Below, one piece after another: positions 1 to 5,708 of a stretch of DNA of 7,326 nucleotides. The notes under the pieces were generated by a model, which did no database searches, was not told the origin of the DNA, and worked only from the letters and a program-made list of their open reading frames with translations. The DNA lies in the NCBI GenBank assembly GCA_035500775.1, contig DATJWY010000236.1, positions 1 through 7,326 of the forward strand. Reading direction: 5' to 3'. Every line of letters starts with the position of its first letter. Positions within the stretch are counted from its first letter, which is position 1. This DNA comes from DATJWY01 sp035500775 (GTDB lineage: Bacteria; Pseudomonadota; Alphaproteobacteria; Acetobacterales; Acetobacteraceae). A program made the position numbers and the translations under genes.

Positions 1-20
1 GGCAGCGCCCCCAGACCCGC
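1..20. repeat. Partial REP-like repeat cut by the window edge
   Basis: Read on the minus strand this segment contains GGGTCTGGGGGC, close to the GGGGTCTGGGGC that begins the fuller repeats at 46 and 7265 but in the opposite orientation. It is probably the end of another, inverted copy of the same repeat family. The match is short, so this is a weak call. Confidence 0.35.
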
Positions 21-45
21 ACAAATTTAGAATCATTCACGAAAA

Positions 46-96
46 GGGGTCTGGGGCCGTCGGCCCCAGTGGGGTCCAGGGGCAACGCCCCTGGCC
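46..96. repeat. REP-like double-palindrome repeat, left copy
   Basis: Two GC-rich hairpins lie in tandem. The first has arms CTGGGGCC (51-58) and GGCCCCAG (62-69) around a 3-base loop. The second has arms CCAGGGGC (76-83) and GCCCCTGG (87-94) around AAC. The 51-base block is repeated in the same orientation, with a few differences confined mainly to the loops, at 7265-7316. A half copy (AACGCCCCCTGG, 109-120) follows. The block lies just beyond the stop codon of the minus-strand WD40 gene, so it could act in transcript termination or 3'-end protection. Neither hairpin is followed by a T-run. The family resembles dispersed intergenic repeats of high-GC alphaproteobacteria, from memory only. 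Confidence 0.75.
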
Positions 97-126
97 TTTG
101 CTTACAACAACGCCCCCTGGCGCAAA

Positions 127-1185
127 TCAGCGCCTGGAAAAATCCACCAGCGCCGCGAACCCGCTCTCGGTGCCAAAGGCAAGCCGCGCCCCATCCGGGC
201 TCCAGGCCAGCGCCGTCACCTTGCCGCGCCCGCCCGCCGCCACCGGCAGGATACGGGCGCTGTCGATGTCAGCGAGGATAACGGAGCCATCGTCGAACCC
301 GGCGGCGACGCTGTCCATGCCCGGATGGCAGGCGACGCGGGTGCAGAGCGCGCCGGTGCCGCCGCCAAGCTCCAGCGGCGGCTTGCCCATCGGCCCGCCG
401 CCGAAGAACGGCCACAGCACGATGACATCCGCCCCCGAGGAGGCCAGCCACTTGCCGTTGCGGCTGAAGGAGAGGCTCTCCGTCTTCGCCGGATAGCCGG
501 ACATGCGCATATGCTGCCCGTCCGGCAGCTTCCAGCCATGCAGCGCGTTCTCCTGCATCGCCGTCACCACCGCTTCCGCCGCCGGATGCAGGATGACGCC
601 GATATGGCTGCCCTTCCATTCCAGCACGCGCGGCTTGTCCTCGCGCGCCGCGGTGAAGCGGAGCGAGGCGCCGTTGTAATGCGAGGCGGCCAGGCGTTTG
701 CCGCGCCCGTCAAAGTCGAGGCCGGTCACGGTGGAGGGATGGTCGAAGCGCCGCCCCTCCTGCCCCGCCGCGTCGAACAGATGCACGGCGCGGCCGACAC
801 TGCAGGCGAGCCAGCCGGCCTTGCCGTCGCCGAAGCTCGCCACCTGCTCCACCCATTTCATCGCCCCGAAACGGGCGATGTCGGTCGTCCCCTCCGGGGT
901 GATGCGGCGGAACGCGCCATCATCGCCGCCGGTGACAAAGCCGCCCGGCAGGGCATCCGGCGCCAGCGCGAGCACGGCGCCCGCATGCGCCGCCACGGTT
1001 TCCCACGCCGCCTCCGGCTGGTCCGGCCGGGCCAGGCGCAGCGTGCCGTCCCCGAGCGCGAAAGCGGCGAGTCCGCCATCCCGGCTGAAAGCGGCGCCGA
1101 CGACATAAGCGCCGAGCGGATGCGAGACGCCGCGGGATTGCAGCAGGAAATCGGGCGACAGCGGCGCCTGAACCGTCCCGCTCAC
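127..1185 (-). CDS. WD40-repeat beta-propeller protein coupled to CobW GTPase
   Basis: A 352-residue cytoplasmic protein without signal peptide or membrane helix. It is built of repeated blades with the WD40-like pattern of small residues, then a short strand of the 'D-G-x-h-x-h' type: for example DGTLRLAR (46-53), GDDGAFRRI (87-95), NGASLRF (171-177), GADVIVLWPF (251-260), DDGSVILADI (298-307) and WSPDGARLAFG (328-338). About seven blades can be traced, enough for one closed propeller. Few blades end in a true WD dipeptide, so repeats are degenerate. Such propellers are normally interaction platforms; no catalytic motif is seen. The start is GTG at 1185-1183, overlapping the TGA of the upstream cobW-like gene as GTGA, which implies translational coupling and a shared task with the GTPase. 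The specific function is unknown; a role as partner or scaffold of the CobW protein is inference. Confidence 0.88.
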   Translation of the reverse strand: MSGTVQAPLSPDFLLQSRGVSHPLGAYVVGAAFSRDGGLAAFALGDGTLRLARPDQPEAAWETVAAHAGAVLALAPDALPGGFVTGGDDGAFRRITPEGTTDIARFGAMKWVEQVASFGDGKAGWLACSVGRAVHLFDAAGQEGRRFDHPSTVTGLDFDGRGKRLAASHYNGASLRFTAAREDKPRVLEWKGSHIGVILHPAAEAVVTAMQENALHGWKLPDGQHMRMSGYPAKTESLSFSRNGKWLASSGADVIVLWPFFGGGPMGKPPLELGGGTGALCTRVACHPGMDSVAAGFDDGSVILADIDSARILPVAAGGRGKVTALAWSPDGARLAFGTESGFAALVDFSRR

Positions 1186-2189
1186 GCGCGGCCGCTCCCG
1201 GCCGGCTCGGCGGGGACGAGGCAGCTCTCGAAGCCGCGCCGCAGCTGCGGCCGGTTCAGGTTGCGGCCGATGAAGACGATGCGCGAGCTGCGCTTCTCGC
1301 CCTCGCGCCAGGGGCCGATGAAATCGCCATCGGCGATCATGTGCACCGCCTGGAAGGCGAAGCGCCGGTCCTCGCCCGCGAAATCGAGAATGCCCTTGGT
1401 GCGCAGCAGATCCGCCCCGCGCTCCTGCAACAGGGCGCCGATCCAGGCATTGAACCGGTCCGGATCGAGCGGCGAGGCCAGCTCGAAGCTCATGCTCCGC
1501 ACATCCTCGTTGTGCTCGTGCTCGGCCTCGCCGCTGAGGAAATCCGGCTGCATCTCCAGCACGCGGTTGAGATCGAAGGCGTTGCGGTCGAGGATCTCGG
1601 TCACCGGCACATCGCTGCGCGTCGCGTGATGGATGCGCGCGAGGCTGTTGATGGCGCGGATGCTGCGCTCCACCTCGGCCAGTTCCCCGGCGGAGATGAG
1701 ATCGAGCTTGTTCAGCACGATCACGTCGGCGAAGGCGATCTGCGCCTGGGCCTCGGCGCTGTCGGCGAGCCGGGCCGGCAGGGTCTTGGCGTCCACCACG
1801 GTGACGATGGCGTCGAGCCGCGTCTTCGCGCGCACATCCTCATCGACGAAGAAGGTCTGCGCCACCGGGGCCGGATTGGCGAGGCCGGTGGTCTCAACGA
1901 TGATGCCGTCGAACGTGCCGGACCGCTTCATCAGCCCGCCGACAATGCGGATCAGGTCGCCGCGCACGGTGCAGCAGACGCAGCCATTGTTCATCTCGAA
2001 CACTTCCTCGTCGGTATCGACGACGAGGTCGTTATCCACCCCGAGTTCCCCGAACTCATTGATGATGACGGCGTAGCGCTTGCCGTGCTTCTCGGTCAGA
2101 ATCCGGTTGAGCAGCGTCGTCTTGCCCGCCCCCAGATAGCCGGTCAGGACGGTGACGGGCACGAGCCCGCTGGTTTGTGTCTCGCTCAT
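1182..2189 (-). CDS. CobW/COG0523-family GTPase, putative metallochaperone
   Basis: A 335-residue cytoplasmic P-loop GTPase of the G3E/COG0523 group, whose members insert or deliver metals (zinc, cobalt, iron) using GTP. Visible signatures in order: Walker A GYLGAGKTT (17-25), the family metal-binding CxCC as C70-V-C72-C73 in the context NNGCVCC, ETTGLANP (99-106) near the second nucleotide loop, and the base-specificity motif NKLD (160-163). A short HEH patch (224-226) lies in the usual histidine-rich linker, followed by the CobW C-terminal domain (about 231-325, RSMSFELASPLD onward). Length is normal for the family. ATG at 2189 has GAGG (2202-2199) 9 bases upstream. The gene overlaps the WD40 gene by 4 bases. 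No recognisable Zur box was found upstream, so the metal served cannot be told from regulation. It is not close enough to known cobalamin clusters to be called cobW itself. Confidence 0.93.
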   Translation of the reverse strand: MSETQTSGLVPVTVLTGYLGAGKTTLLNRILTEKHGKRYAVIINEFGELGVDNDLVVDTDEEVFEMNNGCVCCTVRGDLIRIVGGLMKRSGTFDGIIVETTGLANPAPVAQTFFVDEDVRAKTRLDAIVTVVDAKTLPARLADSAEAQAQIAFADVIVLNKLDLISAGELAEVERSIRAINSLARIHHATRSDVPVTEILDRNAFDLNRVLEMQPDFLSGEAEHEHNEDVRSMSFELASPLDPDRFNAWIGALLQERGADLLRTKGILDFAGEDRRFAFQAVHMIADGDFIGPWREGEKRSSRIVFIGRNLNRPQLRRGFESCLVPAEPAGSGRA

Positions 2190-2360
2190 GCGCTGGCGCC
2201 TCGGAACGCGGTGGGGAGCCGACGGCGGGAGCCGCCGGCGGGATGGGGCGCATGACGCGGCCCGCCCCGGATGCCTTCATATAATGCGCCGCGTCGCCGC
2301 GCCGAAGCCCCTTCATGCCACCTTACGACGCGCCTGGGGTTCGGCCTGGATACGCCGTCT
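2190..2360. other. Intergenic leader of the cobW-like/WD40 pair
   Basis: These 171 bases separate the 400-residue membrane protein gene from the GTPase gene. They hold a perfect small hairpin, CGGCGG (2223-2228) / CCGCCG (2232-2237) around GAG, in the probable 5' leader of the GTPase mRNA. There is also one AT-rich spot (2278-2286, CATATAATG on the plus strand, CATTATATG on the minus strand) that could serve as a -10 region; no convincing -35 accompanies it. No clear terminator for the upstream gene and no metal-regulator operator could be recognised. Confidence 0.4.
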
Positions 2361-3563
2361 TTAGCCAGTCTTCGTCCAGAACTTGATCCCGCGCAGGATG
2401 GCGCCGCCATAGGAATTGGCGAAATTCCGCACCCTGATCCGCAACCCCTCCAGCGTGAAGCCGTCGCGCCACAGCGAGGGATCATCGACGATCCGCCTTT
2501 GCCACAGATCCAGGGCGTCATCGAAGTCGCGCTGGTCGCTGTACTCCGACATATCGATGATCAGGACGACCGCATCCGGCACGCCGCGCATCGTGGATGG
2601 CGACCAGCCGATCAGGAACGGCCCCCGCCCCTCCAGCTTGTGGCGCTGTGACTCCGCGTCCTCGATCGCGGAAATACCGCCGTAGAGATCGTAATGCCGT
2701 TCAAGGTAGTCGCAATCCTCATCATGCGCCGCTGCCTCTTTCGGATCGTCGATGGGCCACACGGTCAACATCTGATCCCTGAGAGGAACAGAAGCCGGCA
2801 AGGCACTTTGCTTCGGCAGGGTGGCGAGGAACGCCCGGCACGCCATGAGGAGCCGGTCATGGGTCGCCGGGGTGGGCAAGGCCCGCAAGGCGAACACGCC
2901 ATAGGCGCCGACGCCGGGTGGAGGAATGTCTTGCGCCCGCAGGAAGGTTCGGGCTGGGCGGAGACGCTCCGGAGAGACCGCGCCCGGAGGGGGGGTGGCC
3001 GGGAAGGCCACATCCGCCTGAGGTCTCCCGGCGGCGCCCGCCATGCCCGCTGACGCCGCCCCGGCGCTCCCGGCGCCCTTCCCCGGGCTGCCCCCGGCCC
3101 CTGCCCCGGATGGCCCCTTCGAAGGCGCCGCATGGGCGTAATCCGCGACAGGCGGCGATGGAATCCCGGGCGCCATGGGTGCCATGTGCCCGCCGCCGTG
3201 CCCACGCCTTGCGGGCCCCGGCGCATGCCCAGCCTGGAACGCCCACCACGGCGCCGGGGAAGGGGAAACGCCCGTCGCCGTCGCGGCGTTGCCCGCCGAA
3301 TCATGCTGGCTACAGGAGATCACGGGCAAGGAGAGCGTGAGGATCATCGCCAGCCAGGCGAGGCATCTGGCACTTCCATCGCGTTTCGCGGCGCGACGCG
3401 CCAAGGCTCCCCCGAGCAAGGCGCCGACAGCATTGAACACGAGGACGACACTCGCGACGAGGAAGGTCGCGCCGTCGCCTGTCGGTTGCGTCCAGGCGAC
3501 GAGCAGGACGCCAATCACGAAGGAGAGGGCGGTCAGGACGGCATGTCGACGGACAGCGTTCAC
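2361..3563 (-). CDS. Three-helix membrane-anchored protein of unknown function
   Basis: I do not recognise this 400-residue protein. Three hydrophobic segments are visible near the N-terminus (about 8-25, 31-53 and 67-84). An Ala/Gly/Pro-rich low-complexity linker (about 88-200) follows, with a His/Gly patch GHGGGH (121-126). The C-terminal globular domain (about 205-400) contains VGAYGVFALRALP (218-230), MLTVWPIDDP (265-274), DCDYLERHYDLYGG (283-296), GRGPFLIGWSP (312-322) and VVLIIDMS (332-339). With three helices the linker and C-domain would sit on the opposite side of the membrane from the N-terminus. GTG at 3563 is preferred because GAGGGG lies about 9 bases upstream and the first helix follows directly. 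A longer frame from TTG at 3680 runs through a promoter-like stretch and a non-hydrophobic Arg-rich peptide. It lies 175 bases downstream of ftrC and may have its own promoter. Any link to iron uptake is only positional. Confidence 0.75.
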   Translation of the reverse strand: MNAVRRHAVLTALSFVIGVLLVAWTQPTGDGATFLVASVVLVFNAVGALLGGALARRAAKRDGSARCLAWLAMILTLSLPVISCSQHDSAGNAATATGVSPSPAPWWAFQAGHAPGPARRGHGGGHMAPMAPGIPSPPVADYAHAAPSKGPSGAGAGGSPGKGAGSAGAASAGMAGAAGRPQADVAFPATPPPGAVSPERLRPARTFLRAQDIPPPGVGAYGVFALRALPTPATHDRLLMACRAFLATLPKQSALPASVPLRDQMLTVWPIDDPKEAAAHDEDCDYLERHYDLYGGISAIEDAESQRHKLEGRGPFLIGWSPSTMRGVPDAVVLIIDMSEYSDQRDFDDALDLWQRRIVDDPSLWRDGFTLEGLRIRVRNFANSYGGAILRGIKFWTKTG

Positions 3564-3647
3564 GCGCCCCGGCCCCCTCGCGGCGCCGCTGATCGTGGCT
3601 CGTTGCGGCGGGCGCGATACAGATGCATCCCAACGACTGCACGCCTC

Positions 3648-3680
3648 TGTATATCGCCCCCGCGCAAGGATCGCGGTCAA
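3648..3680 (-). promoter_or_regulatory. Candidate promoter of the unknown membrane protein gene
   Basis: On the minus strand TTGACC (3680-3675) matches a sigma-70 -35 element at five of six positions. An AT-rich stretch GATATACA (3655-3648) follows as a possible -10. Spacing is 19 bases to GATATA or 21 to TATACA, longer than ideal, so the call is weak. The site ends about 85 bases before the chosen GTG start. Confidence 0.35.
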
Positions 3681-3738
3681 ATTGCTCCCGGCCCGAACAC
3701 ATCGTGTTGCGCGGCCTGCCCCGGGACGATGTCTCCAA

Positions 3739-4584
3739 TCAGGCCGCCGGCCGGCTGACCTCCACCGGTCGCCTGATGGCCTGCTCCCGCCCCACCAACC
3801 GGCTCGCGAGGGTCAGGCTCAGCAGCACCGCCGCATAGGCCGCCGCCTGCACGCCGAGCGGCCGCTCGGAATAGCCGACCAGCGCATGCAGCGCCCGCCC
3901 GGCGAGGCTGTTCTCCGGCAGGAGCCAGGAGGTATCCCAGAGCTGGTCGCCCCAGCTCGGGATCAGATCGGCACCGGCCAGGATCGCCGCCGCCTGCCCC
4001 GCGAGCCCGGCCGCGAGCAGGGCGATCATCCAGCCGGTGACGCGGAACAGCTGCCGCACCGGGATCGCCACCAGGCCGCGATAGAGCAGGAACGACACCG
4101 CCGCCCCGGCCGCGAGGCCGAGCGCCCCGCCGCCGAGCAGCTGCGCCGGCGCCGTCTGGCCGGACATCGCGATGCCATAGAGGAACAGCACGACCTCCGC
4201 CCCCTCCCGCAGCACCGCGACCGCGACGACCACCGCCAGGGCGAACAGGGATTTGCGCCCGAGCGCCACCGCCTGCCCCATCTCCCGCATCTGCCGCGCC
4301 ATCTCGCGCCCGTGCTTCGCCATCCAGACGATGTGCCAGCCGAGCATGACCACGGCGAGCAGCAGCACCGAGGCGGTGAACACCTCCTGCCCGTTGCCCT
4401 CGAACAGGCCGGAGAGCGCGTCGGCGGAGACCGCGAGCACGCCGGAGCCGAGCACCCCCGCGCCGATCCCGCCGGCGATCCAGAGACCGCGCCCGGCGAT
4501 GCCCTCGGTGGCGGCGAGGACGATGCCGACGATCAACCCGGCCTCGAGGATCTCCCGGAAAACGATGATCAGGCTGGCGAGCAT
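3739..4584 (-). CDS. ftrC: FTR1-family iron permease (FtrC)
   Basis: A 281-residue inner-membrane permease of the FTR1/EfeU family with about seven hydrophobic helices (near 2-24, 35-55, 69-88, 112-137, 147-167, 181-204, 244-262). The two iron-translocating RExxE motifs are intact: REILE (10-14) in the first helix and REGAE (126-130) in the fourth. The family loop before the last helix (WGDQLWDTSWLLPENS, 211-226, then LVGYSERP) is present. Length is typical. In FtrABCD systems it moves iron, thought to be Fe3+ formed at the periplasmic face, into the cytoplasm. ATG at 4584 has a strong GAAGGAGG 8 bases upstream. The unusual feature is position: it is transcribed divergently from ftrA, ftrB and ftrD, sharing their operator-rich intergenic region. 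Absence of a DyP peroxidase (EfeB) or EfeO beside it favours FtrC over EfeU. Confidence 0.93.
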   Translation of the reverse strand: MLASLIIVFREILEAGLIVGIVLAATEGIAGRGLWIAGGIGAGVLGSGVLAVSADALSGLFEGNGQEVFTASVLLLAVVMLGWHIVWMAKHGREMARQMREMGQAVALGRKSLFALAVVVAVAVLREGAEVVLFLYGIAMSGQTAPAQLLGGGALGLAAGAAVSFLLYRGLVAIPVRQLFRVTGWMIALLAAGLAGQAAAILAGADLIPSWGDQLWDTSWLLPENSLAGRALHALVGYSERPLGVQAAAYAAVLLSLTLASRLVGREQAIRRPVEVSRPAA

Positions 4585-4592
4585 ATGGGGCG

Positions 4593-4600
4593 CCTCCTTC
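4593..4600 (-). promoter_or_regulatory. Strong Shine-Dalgarno of ftrC
   Basis: Minus-strand GAAGGAGG ends 8 bases before ATG at 4584. It is a near-complete anti-16S match and the strongest ribosome binding site in the window, fixing the ftrC start. Confidence 0.85.
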
Positions 4601-4617
4601 GCGCGGTCCTGCCATGA

Positions 4618-4638
4618 GCGTGCTCGATCTAAGCACGC
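4618..4638. promoter_or_regulatory. Inverted repeat GCGTGCT-N7-AGCACGC in the ftrC leader
   Basis: Perfect 7-base arms (4618-4624 and 4632-4638) surround a 7-base spacer. The right arm is part of CTAAGCACGC, which recurs at 4671-4680. The repeat lies between the main palindrome and the ftrC Shine-Dalgarno, so it could be an additional regulator site or a hairpin in the ftrC mRNA leader. Its half-site is unlike the TGCAAAT type of the other two palindromes. Confidence 0.5.
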
Positions 4639-4647
4639 GCATCAGCA

Positions 4648-4666
4648 ATTGCAAATCGTTTGCAAT
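4648..4666. promoter_or_regulatory. Fur-box-like operator ATTGCAAATCGTTTGCAAT
   Basis: A perfect inverted repeat with 8-base arms ATTGCAAA / TTTGCAAT and central TCG, 19 bp in all. It sits in the middle of the divergent ftrC/ftrA region. The layout TGCAAAT-C-GTTTGCA fits the 7-1-7 form of Fur-family boxes, with the TGC/GCA ends typical of alphaproteobacterial Fur/Mur sites; the family assignment is from memory. TTGCAA, readable on each strand inside it, could double as -35 elements for both genes (weak -10 candidates: TAAGCA 4672-4677 on plus; TAGATC 4631-4626 on minus). Bound repressor would then silence both arms. Confidence 0.7.
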
Positions 4667-4687
4667 CGCGCTAAGCACGCAGACAGC

Positions 4688-4708
4688 AGATGCGAATTGC
4701 TCGCATCT
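4688..4708. promoter_or_regulatory. Second Fur-box-like palindrome, diverged copy
   Basis: Perfect 8-base arms AGATGCGA (4688-4695) and TCGCATCT (4701-4708) flank ATTGC. Taken as the 19-mer GATGCGAATTGCTCGCATC (4689-4707) it aligns with the first box at the TGCnAAT and GCA core positions. The centres (4698 and 4657) are 41 bases apart, close to four helical turns, so both dimers would face the same side of the DNA. It lies 52 bases before the ftrA start, on the ftrA side of the region. Confidence 0.6.
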
Positions 4709-4760
4709 CCAAAGACCCGGTTCGCCGCCCCGCGCGGCCCGGCCCTGTACGGAGACCTTC

Positions 4761-5297
4761 ATGCGCCTGATCGCCACCCCCCTTGCCGCCCTCGCCGTCC
4801 TCGCTGGCGCCCTTCCGGCCGCCGCGCGCGAATACCCGGTCGGCCCGGCGACGAAGCAGGCGGCGATGGAGGTTTCGACCGTCTATCTGCAACCGATCGA
4901 GATGGACCCGCCGGGGATGATGCGCGCCGCCGCCGAGTCCGACGTGCATCTGGAAACCGACGTGCACGCGACCGCCGGCAACAAGAACGGCTTCGCCGAC
5001 GGCGAATGGGTGCCGGGCCTCGCGCTGAGCTACACGCTGACCAAGCTTGACACCAACCAGACGGTCAGCGGCGCGATGATGCCGATGGTCGCCAATGACG
5101 GCCCGCATTACGGCGACAACGTCAAGCTGTTCGGGCCGGGGCGCTACCGCATCACCGTGACCGTGGCCCCGCCGGGCCCGAAGCAGCATTTCGGCCGCCA
5201 TGTGGATAAGGAAACCGGTGTCGGCCCGTGGTTCGCGCCGTTCCAGGTGACGCAGGACTTCATCTATGCCGGCATCGGCAAGAAGGGCGGTTATTGA
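4761..5297 (+). CDS. ftrA: Periplasmic P19/Tp34-family iron-binding protein (FtrA)
   Basis: A 178-residue precursor with a Sec signal peptide (MRL, then a hydrophobic run, likely cleaved after PAAA at 22) and a mature domain of the P19/FetP/Tp34 family. It captures ferrous iron in the periplasm in FtrABCD systems. Putative metal ligands fit the family pattern: the DVHLETDVHA block with H63, E65 and H69; M109 and H116, seven residues apart, in MPMVANDGPHYG; and H147 in RHVDKETGVGPWF. In characterised relatives the equivalent Met and three His bind copper next to an iron site. ATG at 4761 has GGAGA five bases upstream. The frame is open back to 4614, but that stretch holds the operators and would bury the signal peptide. 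It is first of the ftrA-ftrB-ftrD set, with ftrB following directly. Confidence 0.95.
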   Translation: MRLIATPLAALAVLAGALPAAAREYPVGPATKQAAMEVSTVYLQPIEMDPPGMMRAAAESDVHLETDVHATAGNKNGFADGEWVPGLALSYTLTKLDTNQTVSGAMMPMVANDGPHYGDNVKLFGPGRYRITVTVAPPGPKQHFGRHVDKETGVGPWFAPFQVTQDFIYAGIGKKGGY

Positions 5298-5314
5298 GCC
5301 CGGCGGCACCCCAG

Positions 5315-5695
5315 ATGCGGCCCACCACGTCCGCGCCGTCCCGCCCCGCCAGGCGGAACGGCCTCTGCCAAGGGACGAGCCTCGCGCTCGTCCTGCTGCC
5401 CCTGCTCGCCGCCGCCCCGGCGCGCGCCGAGGACATGCCGGTGTTCCAGATTCAAATGAAGGACGGGACGATCACCCCCGCCCACCTCACCGTCCCGGCC
5501 GGGCGGCCGTTCAAGATCGAGATCCGCAACGAGGGCGCCACCCCGGCGGAATTCGAGAGCGTGACGCTGCACAAGGAGAAGGTGCTGAGCGCCGGCGCCA
5601 GCTCGGCGCTGGTGTTTCGCCACCTGGAGCCGGGCACGTACGATTTCTTCGACGATTTCCACCCCAGCGCCAAGGCCGTCCTGGTCGCGCAGTAA
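5315..5695 (+). CDS. ftrB: Cupredoxin-like periplasmic protein (FtrB)
   Basis: A 126-residue precursor from ATG 5315: Arg-rich N-terminus, hydrophobic core TSLALVLLPLLAAA (21-34) and likely cleavage after ARA (38). The mature domain of about 88 residues matches the small cupredoxin_1/EfeO N-domain type: strand FQIQMKDG, then PAHLTVPAGRPFKIEIRNEG, AEFES (78-82), LHKEKV (85-90), then LEPGTYDFFDDFHP (104-117). There is no cysteine in the mature part, so a classical type-1 copper site is absent; E79, E81, H86, D113, D114 and H116 are candidate ligands. In FtrABCD it is proposed to take part in Fe2+ oxidation before FtrC transport. The start is uncertain: TTG at 5294, overlapping the ftrA stop as TTGA, is in frame and would add seven residues. 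ftrD begins 13 bases after its stop. Confidence 0.9.
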   Translation: MRPTTSAPSRPARRNGLCQGTSLALVLLPLLAAAPARAEDMPVFQIQMKDGTITPAHLTVPAGRPFKIEIRNEGATPAEFESVTLHKEKVLSAGASSALVFRHLEPGTYDFFDDFHPSAKAVLVAQ

Positions 5696-5708
5696 GGAGA
5701 GGCGCCCC

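Larger units (their letters stand above)
4629..4710. repeat. Tandem duplication of an operator module (about 42 bp)
   Basis: CTAAGCACGC occurs at 4629-4638 and exactly again at 4671-4680. In each case it is followed by a CAGCA element (4643-4647; 4684-4688) and then a TGCnAAT-type palindrome whose centre lies 28 or 27 bases from the repeat start. The two units are therefore aligned over about 40 bases with a single-base gap and scattered substitutions concentrated in the palindromes. This is best read as an old tandem duplication of one operator-bearing segment. Confidence 0.7.

Noticed and set aside
1..126. CRISPR array or insertion-sequence end at the left repeats
   Set aside because: The repeats are hairpins without regular spacers, and no transposase or terminal inverted repeat pair with target duplication is visible.
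325..1629. Long plus-strand open frames opposite the WD40 and GTPase genes (also 1341-2255)
   Set aside because: They are antisense to genes with clear domain motifs, and their translations are Arg/Ala/His-rich with no domain, as expected for shadow frames in very GC-rich DNA.
2190..2360. Zur-type operator or riboswitch upstream of the CobW-family gene
   Set aside because: COG0523 genes are often zinc-regulated, so I looked for an AT-rich palindrome or a cobalamin-riboswitch-like structure. Only a small GC hairpin and an isolated TATAAT-like spot are present.
3564..3680. Longer start (TTG 3680) for the unknown membrane protein
   Set aside because: The TTG coincides with the -35-like TTGACC and the added 39 residues have no feature, while GTG 3563 has GAGGGG at proper spacing.
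3699..3732. Inverted repeat ACATCGT-N20-ACGATGT downstream of ftrC as a terminator
   Set aside because: Arms are only 7 bases with a 20-base loop and no T-run follows on the minus strand, so it is not distinguishable from chance.
3175..4617. 480-codon plus-strand open frame across the unknown protein gene and ftrC
   Set aside because: It is opposite to ftrC, whose RExxE motifs and helices are unmistakable. The translation is charged low-complexity sequence with many Arg, His and Gln residues and no family features.
4614..4760. N-terminal extension of ftrA from ATG 4614
   Set aside because: It would place the palindromic operators inside the coding sequence and put 49 residues before a good signal peptide; ATG 4761 has its own Shine-Dalgarno.
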